A model generated the notes under the pieces. It was not told where the DNA came from. It made no database searches and worked only from the letters and a program-made list of their open reading frames with translations. Shown here one piece after another: positions 1-10,900 of a stretch of DNA of 64,000 bases; position 1 is the first letter of the stretch, and every line of letters begins with the position of its first letter. Source of the stretch: Phragmites australis (lineage: Eukaryota > Streptophyta > Magnoliopsida > Poales > Poaceae); assembly GCF_958298935.1 (NCBI RefSeq), contig NC_084933.1, forward strand, positions 4,633,001-4,697,000. Direction: 5' to 3'. Both the position numbers and the translations under genes were made by a program.

Positions 1-350
1 AAAGACTGAAAATAGTACTGAAAAAATAGAAATGATCCATGGCCAGTGGTGATAGGCATGCGTTGAGATGGCTCGGGTGAAAAAATATTTTTTTTGACAT
101 TTTTTCTGTCAAAAAATGTGAAAAACTATGACCCGTCATTTATGATTTGTAATAAGTGATGGATCACCATTACGACCCGTCACTTATGACCTTAATAAGT
201 GACAGGTTAAGTTTTAACCCGTTACTAATGAATTTATTGGTGACAGATCCTTACCCGTTACTTATAACTAGTCATCAGTAACGTATTCGAGATGACGGGT
301 CACCCATAACAATTATGACTCTTCACTTTTAAGTTTTTTTTCACGTAGCG
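1..350. mobile_element. CACTA-type MITE, family A, right part only
   Basis: Ends in TTTTTCACGTAGCG, one base off the CACGTAGTG terminus of the complete copies at 1090, 10789 and 30921. It also shares their inverted GTGACGGGTCA subterminal motifs and the GGTGATAGGC...GGGTGAAAAATATTT segment. The left part lies before the window. Confidence 0.75.
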
Positions 351-729
351 TAGGATACCTAACATCTAAGCAGCAGCCTCCAATATCCTATAAAAATGTG
401 GCAGATCTAGTTGAAACGTCGTTGACCACTTCAGATTTTCAGAATGGAACATAATAGTGGTCGGAGTGACTATTTCCTTGTCACATTTTGTTCTAACCGA
501 AGGATTGCCGGAACCAGGATACGTACGGAAAACATGGAGAAAATGGTAGTGGGCGTATCGCGGGTGTATATGTCAACAAGAGATTTTTAGAAAATGGATA
601 AATATCTGGCTTTTTGCATCCTGAGCAACTAACAATTAGTTATTACAATATCCTGACATATATAGTCAACATCATACGGGAAGGAAGTAATGTAAAATGA
701 TAAAGTATTATGTAGATTACAATCTATAA
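351..729. other. Unassigned DNA between MITE and candidate exon
   Basis: AT-rich, no long reading frame and no recognised repeat. If the exon at 730-858 is real, this would hold its 3' UTR and downstream flank. Confidence 0.4.
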
Positions 730-858
730 CTACATGACCATCCGTATTTGATGAAGAGCTCCATTACCACCACTTCCAAAATATGACAAACCATCAGAAA
801 CTCTTCTCTTTGATCCTCCCTGTGTAGCAGCCTCCAGAAGCTTAGCCAGTAAATACCT
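730..858 (-). CDS. Candidate last coding exon of an unidentified gene downstream of the OSC
   Basis: On the minus strand, a strong acceptor (pyrimidine run then TTTTTCAG) opens a 43-codon phase-0 frame ending in TAG. The peptide starts RYLLAKLLEAATQGG and ends LHQIRMVM. Charge and codon use look like real coding sequence, and TAG falls in a plausible place. I do not recognise the family. No upstream partner exon was found; the MITE at 1090-2293 would lie in its intron. It could also be chance. Confidence 0.35.
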   Translation of the reverse strand, partial: RYLLAKLLEAATQGGSKRRVSDGLSYFGSGGNGALHQIRMVM

Positions 859-1089
859 CTGAAAAACACTTGCATGAAGGACATAAAATTAAAGGTTTTT
901 TATGGAATACTATGTCATTACGACAGAGTCAAATAGTCCAAAACAATGCCGATATCCTAACTAAGATTTTTTCTCTTTTTCTTAGCTCCTATCTCCCATG
1001 AGCAAGTACCGATTATATGTGATGGTGTCATGTGATCATATGTGATGGTGTCCTATCTCCTGTAAAAGGTTTTTTTTGACATGTCATCA

Positions 1090-2293
1090 CACTACGTGAA
1101 AAATGAACGGGTCCCGTACCAGTCACCCCGAACGCGTCACTGATGACATATAATAAGTGACGGGTAAGGACCCGTCACCAATAAAGTCATTGGTGACGGG
1201 TCAAAACTTGATCCGTCAGTTATTAAGGTCATTGGTGACGGGTCCCGTCACTTATGACTTGTTGGTGACCCGTCACATATGACTGATATACGGTTTTCGC
1301 GCTTTTTTGATGCAAAAAAAAGTCAAAAAAAATATTTTTCACCCAAGCCAATCCAACTTAGGCCTATCACCACTCGCCATGTGTCTCTACCTATTTTTCA
1401 TGCTGTTTTTAGAATGTGCGTTCCGTGGGAATCGAACTCGCGACGGCCCCTCGCGCGCGTAGCTGCCTAACCACCTCAACTTCACGTACGTCCTGAAGAG
1501 ACTCGGATAAAAGATCCTTTTTACTATTTTGCCGAGAATCATAAGTGACGGGTCACAACTGTTACCCGTCACTTATTACAAGCCATAAGTGACGGGTCAC
1601 AGTTATAACCCGTCACCAATATTAATTTTACAATAGACATAAAAACCAATTGACTTGAAGTGCCTTCGGTTAAATGGTCATAACTTTTACATACGGACTC
1701 CGATTTCGACATTTTTTGACTCTACGGATATCTACAGAAAAAGTTACATCTGTTTCTCCCCAACTTTGGCGAGTTCGGCCAATTTTTCGAGGCCTAAAAT
1801 GGCTTGGAAGATTGAGTTCTCACCTCCGGAAGTTTCTACACCGTTTTCGGAACGAACGTTTGTGTCCATAGCCGTTACCCCTTACATCAAACTTGAGCAA
1901 AAATGTACAATGGTTCATATTCTAGTGCTTCTGAAGTGAGAAAAAATAAGAGAAAAATAAAATAAAAATATTTTTTTTTGCAATGTTTGGATCATTTTCT
2001 GTATTTCTGAATAACGTCATTAGTGACGAGTCATAACTTTACCCGTCACTTATGACAGGCCTATGAAACCCATCACCGATGAGTAAGTCATTGGTGACGG
2101 GTGAAAACTTGACCCGTCACCAATGATTGGCCTACGATGACCTGTAAGTGATGAGTCGTCATTAGTGACGGGTCAAGTTTTCAGCCGTCACTAATGACTG
2201 GTATTAGTGACGGGTCACAACTACGACCCGTCACTTTTATCTTAAGTGACGGGTTATATATGTAGTGTCTTATTTATCTGTTTTCACGTAGTG
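1090..2293. mobile_element. CACTA-type non-autonomous element (MITE), family A copy 1, with TSD TCA
   Basis: 1204 bp bounded by CACTACGTGAAAAA and TTTTCACGTAGTG, flanked by TCA on both sides (1087-1089, 2294-2296), the 3-bp target duplication expected for CACTA transposons. Both ends are packed with inverted copies of a GTGACGGGTCA motif. There is no coding capacity. The core contains a tRNA-like module on the minus strand (about 1425-1480). Same orientation as copy 3 at 30921 and opposite to copy 2 at 10789. Confidence 0.9.
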
Positions 2294-2296
2294 TCA

Positions 2297-2483
2297 AGAT
2301 TGTTAAGGTATGTACCAAATTATGGTTCTCATTGGTCATTCGATGGAATAGCTGGTGGCTACCAAGCAGTTGAATTTTTGCAACAGACCGAAGATGGTGA
2401 TGTGTTTCGTTGTATTGACACCAAACAAACCTACAGCCAGCTCATAGTCATCCAATGCTCACAAACTACACGATGCAGGTAAG
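2297..2483 (+). other. Candidate exon of unknown gene, ending at a good splice donor
   Basis: Open frame of about 60 codons directly after the MITE, reading LLRYVPNYGSHWSFDGI and onward, ending at GATGCAG/GTAAGT, a near-perfect donor. Not recognised as any family. The 5' side is unclear because the MITE inserted there. It may be a chance ORF. Confidence 0.25.
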
Positions 2484-4609
2484 TTGCTACTCCCTTGGAT
2501 CGTAAATACTTATCATTTTGATTAATATCTGATCAAAGTTTTAAAATTTTGATCATCAATAGTTTCTAAAATATTTAGTTTGAAAACATAAAAATCACAC
2601 GTGTAGATTTATCTTGAAAAATACTTTCATAATATTATATTTTTATTAGATATTATAACTATATTCTAATAGAAATAATGATCAAAGTTGTACGTCGAAG
2701 GCTGTGAAAAATAAAAAATGTCATATATTTGTTACCGGATGGAGTAGTTCCTATGCCATCCCCCTACCCCCACCTCTCAATTTTATAAATTAAGAAAAAT
2801 GTTTTTACCATCACCCTTTCATTGCCACAAAACAATGAAAGCAGATGGAGTGTGACAGATGGTTTGTTAGGACTTGTCACTAGAAAAATAGCCACGAGGA
2901 CGGTTGCTATGACAGATATGTTTTTAACATGATCGTTGTCTGGGGGTGCCAAGAGCCATAAACGACCAATACCCATCTATAACATTATCACAGATAATTT
3001 CTTTTAAAATCTGTCTATGGACCTCTAATAGACAAAGCTAGATAAAAATGACAAACCGTTTGTACTTAAAGACCATCTTCATCAAAGTGAACATATAGAT
3101 GGTTTATTCTAATAACTGTTTATGACCCTCAATTATTGGTCTTAAGACAAGGTCCGTTGGTGTGAGTTTTTCAGATAGAGGCGCGCGTGAGTCTTAAGAC
3201 AGCGGGCTGAGCTTCCTATGCGGGGCGATTTCTTTGGAGTTGCATCTGTTTGAATACCTAGAGGTTAGTATTTATCTTCTTTAGCTCCAAATTGATAGTT
3301 AGATTCATAGAACCATTGCGTCCAAATTTTTGAGCTTCTGTTCAACTCTGCAGCACGAGCTTCCTTTACGGGGAGATTTGTTTAGAGCTTCCTCTATTGT
3401 AATTCCTAGAGATTAGTATTTACATTATTTATCTCCAAATTGGTATATTCATATAACCATATATAGCCTCAAAATATATTGAGTTTCTGTTCAAAATTTT
3501 GTATATATATATTCACATGTTGTCTTTTTCTAGGTCAGCACCATTGCCTCTAAAATTTGCAGTTAAAATAATTCTCTAGATTGAATATTCAACAACAGTT
3601 ATATTTTAGAAAATATAGATGGCTGATCGAAATTGTATGTATGTAAAGAATCGTATTTGTGATGAGTTTCTTATTCAGCTAAAAAGTTTGACAATGTGTT
3701 GTGGCGAGCGTGGCGTGGCTTCTGTTCAAAGAGATCGATTCCAGTAGGACAAGTTGCATATAAAGGTCAGACTTCAGGTGCTGCACCTAATCCTCTTCCT
3801 CCACCCCTGTTTCTACACCTACTTTGGCTACAGTGTACTGCTAATAATTTCTTGTAGTGTCAGCAATCTAAAAGAAATTAAAACAATCGAAAGAAAACGT
3901 TGTAGTTATCTTAAGAGATGAGAATATTGAATTGTTTAGAGAGGTACTCACATAACCTATAAGCACCTGAGTTTGAGAAAAATAGACAATCTCTTAGCTA
4001 GAGACTCTAACAACCGAGCCATTCCTCGGTTCTCGTGTCCTAGCAATCTGATGTTAGGATTAGCACGAGCTTCCTATAGATACAACAATTTGATTGGTGG
4101 AGACTCGACACTAACAAACTAAGACCTCTAATCAAAATGACTAGAAACTCGTAACCGCAACACCATGACTCCAAATGGTTACCAACCGTGCTAAAGACCC
4201 AAATGACCCTGCAGAAAGACTTATCCTTCCTTTCAATCAAAAATCAAGAAAGAACATTGAAGAACGAAATATGAAATTGCGAATTTCGGTGAACACTCAA
4301 ATTGGTAGGGTTCCTCAAATGACTGTAGTTGGTAGCTGACACAAGTACTATGACGAAGGTTTTTTTTGGTGTACCTACAGGGTTATCACAATGTGGAATG
4401 TGCAAGTTTGTCCTCAATTTAATGCTGCTATGGATGTGAGGAGAGGGCATGGTAAGGGGATAATCTTAGTCACGATTCATGCAATTGGGAAAGGATGCAG
4501 ATGCAAATAGGAAAAGATTTCAACACGGCCCCTAGTACAGGCACGAGCATGCAAGGTAGGGGACAAGGACATTGTCATCCTTGAAGTCGAGAAAGCAGAC
4601 CAATAATTG

Positions 4610-4612
<3 letters not shown>
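2484..4612. other. Unassigned AT-rich intergenic DNA
   Basis: No gene recognised. It contains a degenerate inverted-repeat-like patch at about 2870-3130 beginning CACTAGAAAAATAGCC (possible CACTA-family left end without a visible partner) and the 148-bp tandem duplication listed separately. Confidence 0.4.
3209..3505. repeat. Two-copy tandem duplication, 148-bp period
   Basis: Both copies begin GAGCTTCC, share GGTTAGTATTTA / GATTAGTATTTA and ATCTCCAAATTG-like blocks, and end GAGCTTCTGTTCAA / GAGTTTCTGTTCAA. Diverged, so old. Confidence 0.6.

Positions 4613-4650
<38 letters not shown>
4613..4650. repeat. (TA)n microsatellite
   Basis: About 19 uninterrupted TA units just downstream (in gene sense) of the OSC stop codon. 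Confidence 0.9.
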
Positions 4651-4652
<2 letters not shown>

Positions 4653-4800
4653 TACAAAGTTACTTTTATAATTTAGTAATAATACATTTGTATTTTCATG
4701 TCACACTCTGATGCGCCCTTAAGTTGGGTCTTTAAGATACATGGATACTTGTATATCCCAGATACCTTTGTCATAACCCAAATGACCGAAAGTGCCCAGT

Positions 4801-4917
4801 TTAATCTTTTTTTGCAAGAAGTCGGCGACGAAACTCTCCAAGAGCCCAGATGGGGAACAAGTTCCGGTAGTTGGTGTAATTGAAGAAGAGTGAGGAGTTG
4901 AAGTTCCCAACGATTTC
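4801..4917 (-). CDS. OSC exon l (terminal coding exon)
   Basis: 38 codons plus [22 protein letters not shown], then [19 protein letters not shown]. The usual end of the family is [24 protein letters not shown]. Here the normally Asn-Cys-containing stretch reads NSSLFFNYT, a divergence from common cyclases. The 3' UTR lies below 4801; a (TA)n tract sits at 4613-4650. Confidence 0.92.
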   Translation of the reverse strand, partial: EIVGNFNSSLFFNYTNYRNLFPIWALGEFRRRLLAKKD

Positions 4918-7900
4918 CTAAAATCAAAATGCACATAGAACCACGGTACAGTTAAGTTCCGCTATAGCTAACCACAAGAAACTGAAAACGTGAAGAGTAT
5001 GGAAATGGATCTGTCTTAATAACTCATTTACTGTTGCGTGATCTGTGTCCTGTACACTAATAGCGACCTCAAATTATCTTCCAATTGGAGTTATATACTT
5101 ATTCATCCAAACATGCTAGTTCTTGTCAGATTCAAACATGACGGAAGAACACTACTATATGTGTCAATTTTAGTAATTTAATCATTATAATTTCCAGGAT
5201 TCTTAGTGATTATTAAATTGTATAGTTGTCAGATTTCTGCTAAAAAGAAAGCGACTTAATCCTTCAACATTTTTTCTCAGGGAATATTGTACTTAGGTTT
5301 ATCAATGAAACTAAATTTAACACTTACTTGTTGGGGAAATTCCCCTGTCTCCAGCTGCATGTTGATTAGTTCTTTTGAAGCACGGTATACTGGTGCTGGG
5401 TTTTGTTCAGTCTGATCAGAATATCCAACATTTGAAAGATAAGCACATACATACATAAAAATAATATTTATGTGCTAGTTCAAAGGAGGAAAACAAAGGA
5501 CAAATCAAACCTGTCCAGCATAAAGTAAACCTAACATTGCCAGGGCAGTGTTGACTGCATGTGGACTGCCACTATCAACATACTCCTGTTCATTTGGATC
5601 AGAAAATATTATGAGCACAAAATCAAAGTCATTATTATTTTATGAAATAAGATGTAGGAAGAAATGGAAAAAATAAATATCGCGGACTATATGAATAAGG
5701 ATTTTGGACTAGAAATACTATATATCTTTGGATAGGGTTAACTGAGTGAACATTGTTAAGACCCCACTAGAGTCGAGTACGTAACACTTTTAACTGACTG
5801 AACTTTGTAACATATAAACAAATTAAGAAGAAAATGAGTCCTGACTATCTTGGAGCTACGTATTTCAATGAATCAATGATATGCAGTGAACAAAAACGAT
5901 CAATAGAGCAATGAAAACAATCAAAGGTTATTTTTAGAGTTACTATTGAAGACAAGTTACTCTTTTTTTTACTTTTTTTTTTTGCAGTATCGATCAAGAA
6001 ATGCTGATTATCATATTAAAGTGAGACGTAATGTCACACAATGTGAGATGTTTTATGAGTTATGACCAGCAACTGTTGGATTGATCTGTGGAACAAACCA
6101 ATTGTAGGCCATATTGTAGCACCGGGAATTGGGATGCATGAGGATGTAGTCGACCATATTATTATAGATAATGTCTGGGGTTTGATTAAGTACACCTCAT
6201 TTAAAAAAAAGTTTATGGACTGTAAAGCAAATCAATTGTGGTTATAGAAAGCTACTTTTGTAGGCATTAAGGTCTATCGTCCAAACGAGATAAAACAGGC
6301 AATGCTCGTCTAGGTCCTCATGTAAGGACCTAATAAAATCGTCTTCTTTTGGTGTACATGGAACCCAAACGAGATAAAACAGGCCAGGCCAGTCTATGTC
6401 CCCATGTAACGACCTAATAAAATCATCTTCCTCTAGTGTACATGCAACTTACTAAAGTAAGCTATCTTTCAAACTGATTTGTTTAAAGCTGTAAATCTGT
6501 TTTTGTTCTCATTTTTTGTAGAACTGTGTAGGTCCTAGTTACGAAGAGAAATGGTCCGACATCCTAACCTTTGAATTGGAAGAGGCACGGATGTCGCTAC
6601 CTACATATTAGATCCTAAATAGATTTAAAATTATCTTCCACCCTCAGCTCCTGACATGGAGTCGACTCCTTGCGGCAAGCGTCTGGAGACGCATCCAGTG
6701 GGTGGCTGCCCGGACAGATTATGTTTGGCCCTAGTTTGATTATGATGGGTAGGCTTTATAAAGTACAAGATTGCCCTCCAACAGATATAACTGCAATGTT
6801 TAAGGTTCTCAAGTTTTTACCTTGATGGGACCGCTACAGAAAAAAGCCCTTATATTTTTACTACAATATATTACCGGTATGCTTTTATCTTGGCTAATTA
6901 GTTATGTAGGTATAACAAAATTGCACTTTATTTCAACTAGATTGTCGTTTTACTATTTATGCTGCTACTAAATCTTTCATCATTGGTAAGATGGAAGTGA
7001 TGCTGAAGACAACAAGTGAAATGAAGACTTGTAACTTTGATATTTTAGCATGAAAAGCCATGTCAACTTGAATTTTTAAACAATACCACCTAGCTCCATT
7101 TTTGTGCCCGCGATGGTCTGCTTGTTTCATTAGAGAATCTGTTGGCGACAAAAATTGACATCTTGTTAGGAGTTTTAGATCTGAAAAATTCAATAGATTG
7201 GAACATCCGATGTAATCATTAGAACATCAGATAATTTTTTTTTGTCCAAACCGAGGAGACTGTGTTTGAACAAATTGGACCTTCCGATCACATCAGAATA
7301 TCCTATGTTAGGATTGGAACATCCGGTTATATATTTTTGGCAAACCGAGAGGTCTATGTTTGAAAACATCGGATATTCTGATATGATCGGAACATCCAAT
7401 AGTACCATCGGAACATCCGATTAAAATTTTTTGATCCAAGCTGAAAGGTCTATGTTTAAAAAAACCAGACCTTCGGATGATCTGTACATCCGATCAAAGA
7501 CACTTGAATATCTGATTCGAGTCGAATCCGGATGTTTTGGGAAGAGATAGAGTCGGATTTTTCGAGGAAAAGCATTGGAAGGGTAAAGGAAGAGATAAAC
7601 CTATTTGGGCTGTAGCCTGCAGGGAAAAGTTCATAATGTACGGGGCTGGGGTGTTTGTTACGTACATATACTAATATGGAAAAAGTCCGTTTTGCCACCC
7701 TCAATTATCGCAAAAGTCTATTTTGGAGTCGGCAGTGGACAACGAGCAGTGATAGTCCCCGACTATCACTGCAGGCCTGGGGACCGGCAGTGAAGGGATT
7801 ACCACTGTTGGCTAAAGGCTTCAGCCAACAGTGAAAGGAATTATCACTAACAGCTGAAGGCTTCAGCCGGTAGTGATTTTTGGTCCCCGATTCAACATGT

Positions 7901-10900
7901 TTGTGGTAAAAATAAGCAAAAAATATTTTTTCTGAACAAAGACACCCGATCAACTATTGCTCACCCGGTCTCGACTAGAAGCTCGAGTACCGATCACTGC
8001 TCACTCGCTATCTTTTTACGCAAGTTCCAGGACTCGAACTCAAGACCTCAATCAGAAGCTCCACGTGTGTGACCTCTCTAACCATCTCACCTCTCATTCG
8101 TTCTTGAGTACAATAGCAAAATCAATCCTTTTGACATCTTCTCATCGAACGTTTGAATGGCTATTTGCACATCTAAAAGATCATAAATGAAAAGGTTGTC
8201 AACTACAAATTTGTATATCTCGTCGAGTTCTACAATATTAATATAAAGTTTGTCTCCATGCGACTCCGTATGAAAAAGTTTGTGTCCAATCCGTGCAGTG
8301 TTCAGTAAAACAGCCATAACATTTCTATACGGAGTATGATTTCGACGTTCGACCTCTACTTTCGAAGCTAATGACGAGACGTATCCGAAAAAAATACATG
8401 TCTTTAGACCTGTACCTTCCCTGACCCTGAAAAAAGGCTCAGAAGATCCTCAACAGGACCTCTGAAATTTTTGGGTGAAAACTGACCTTCTCCAATTTGC
8501 CTGATAATTTTTGTAGACATAGTGCTACATCTGAAAGTCAGTGCTATGCAGACGTTTCATCAATCCATGTTACCAAACTCACAATAAAAATATCTGAATT
8601 TACAGTTTTCAACTTTGTGACCTTTTGTGCGGTTTTTTCGGTGATTCCTGCTAGTTTTACAGTAGATCTAAACCAAAAGTTTGTGGTCAAGTATGTGGAT
8701 CCCTCTGTATCAGTTTTACACATTTATTTGTGCATCTATATGGTGTTAAATAAAAAAATGATCACCTACAAAATTGTAGATCTCATCGAGAGCTATAATT
8801 TTCATATAAAGTTTGTCTTCATCTAATGTTGAAATGAGGAATTTATTTAAACTTCTAAAGGAGGAGCACATTCTAGAACTAACGAATGTTTCTTTCGAGA
8901 AAGATAGGATTTATAGTGCATGTAAAGTGGGAAAGCAAGTTGGAGCTCCACACCATGCCAAGAACGTGATAATGACTACAAGATCGTTGGAGATTCTACA
9001 CATGGATCTATTTGGATCGATTGCCTATATAAGCATCGGCGGTAACAAATATGATTTAGTTATTGTTGATGATTATTCTCGTTTCACTTGGATATTCTTT
9101 TTGCATGATAAAAGTGAAGTTCAAGCTACAATCAAGAAATTTGCAAGAAGAGCCCAAAATAAGTTTCATGTGAAGATCAAGAAAGTGAGAAGTGACAACA
9201 AACCTGAATTCAAGAACACTCAAGTCGAAGACTTTTTTTGATGAAGAAGGGATCAGGCATGAGTTCTTGGTATCCTACCCCCCCTCAACAAAATGAGGTT
9301 ATCGAGAGGAAGAATAAGACTCTAATTGAGTCGGTAAGGACCATGCTTGATAAGTACAAGATATCAGATTAATTTTGGGCGGAGGTTGTCAATACAACAT
9401 GCCATACCATCAACCGGTTATATCTCCATAAGATCTTGAAGAAGACCGCTTACGAGCTTCTAACCGTGTCATACTTTAGAGTTCTTGGTAGTAAGTGCTT
9501 CATTATTAATAAGAAGGCCAAAAGTTCTAAAAATTTGCACCTAAGGTTGATAAAGGATTTTTGCTTGGATATGGATCAAATGCCTATGCATACCGCGTTT
9601 TTAACAAAATCACCAGTTGCGTTGAAATCATACATGATGTGATATTTGATGAATCTAACATCTCTCAAGTGGAGCAAATTGATCCTAATGTATTAGGTAA
9701 TGAAAAAAATTCTAAGTGAAGCAATCAAGAAGATGGCAATTGGTAAGATAAAGCCTCAAGAACCACAGGATCAACTAGAGCCCAATATTGGTCAAGATCA
9801 ACCTAGTTCCTTAACTCAAGTGGAGCCACCTACATCAACTCAAGATCAAGACCAAGGTCAAGATCAAGCTCATGGTGACTCCAACAATCTTCTTGATAAT
9901 GATGAAGTTGAAGATGTCCAAACTCAAACTCAAGTGCCACACCCAAGAGTACATATAAAGTTGACCTTGCTTGAGTAAAAGGGGTTATCACTGTCGGCTG
10001 AAGGCTTCAGCTGGCAGTGAACGGGGTTATCACTGCTGGCTAAAAGTTTCAGCCGGCAGTGATTTTCGCGACCAACATGTTTGTGGTCGAGAAATGCAAA
10101 AAATATTTTCCCCATCCGACTTTGTATGAAAAAGTTATGAATTTTTTAAGATATGCTGTCATCCATTATCACTACTGGCTAATCACACAAGCTGGTAGTG
10201 ATACCAATTATCACTATCGGTTCATAACACGAATAGGCAGTGATACTTGACGAACTATCACTACCAGTTTGTGGCTAGAACCGGCAGTGATAGTTTAGGT
10301 ATCACTGCCGATCAGTGCCCTCACCCGGTAGTGAAGCATCACTGCTGGCTCAAGCCTTCAGCCGACAGTGATGCCCTTCATCATTGCCAATTCATAAGCC
10401 ACATTGGTTGATTCATCCCGCGCGGCTTTTGAACCGGTAGTGATGCCCCATCACTGCCGTCCCATTAGGTACCGACAGTGATGTGCGACATATATGGCCA
10501 GTTCTATAGTAGTGTGTGAACAAGCCTATGAGCCATACAAACGCTCTGATCGGGGCACCACCTTTCGTGCCCCACATCATGCACTCGAGGAAACTATCAT
10601 CCATGCCCACCGCCACAAGACGTAGATCTCACCACTAACGTCCTATAGGAAGGAGTAGTAGAAAGCAAAGTAGTCGTTCCTTACACCAGGTGTACCTCTA
10701 ACGCTGGTTGGAGCATGGTCGTTGGATGAGGATCTCATATATGTCTTGGCTTGTGTTACCACCACAAAACGCAGGCTCAGGTTACTCGCACTACGTGAAA
10801 AACAGACAAAGGAGACACTACATAATATGACCCGTCACCTATGATAAAAGTGACGGGTCGTAGTTGTGACCCGTCACTAATGCCAGTCATTGGTGACGGG

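Noticed and set aside
1..350. Regular GTGACGGGTCA words spaced like a CRISPR array
   Set aside because: They are inverted and degenerate subterminal repeats of a CACTA MITE, in plant DNA, with no uniform spacers.
5986..6250. Additional cyclase exon after TTTTTTTGCAG
   Set aside because: The acceptor is on the plus strand, opposite to the gene, and no cyclase residues follow.
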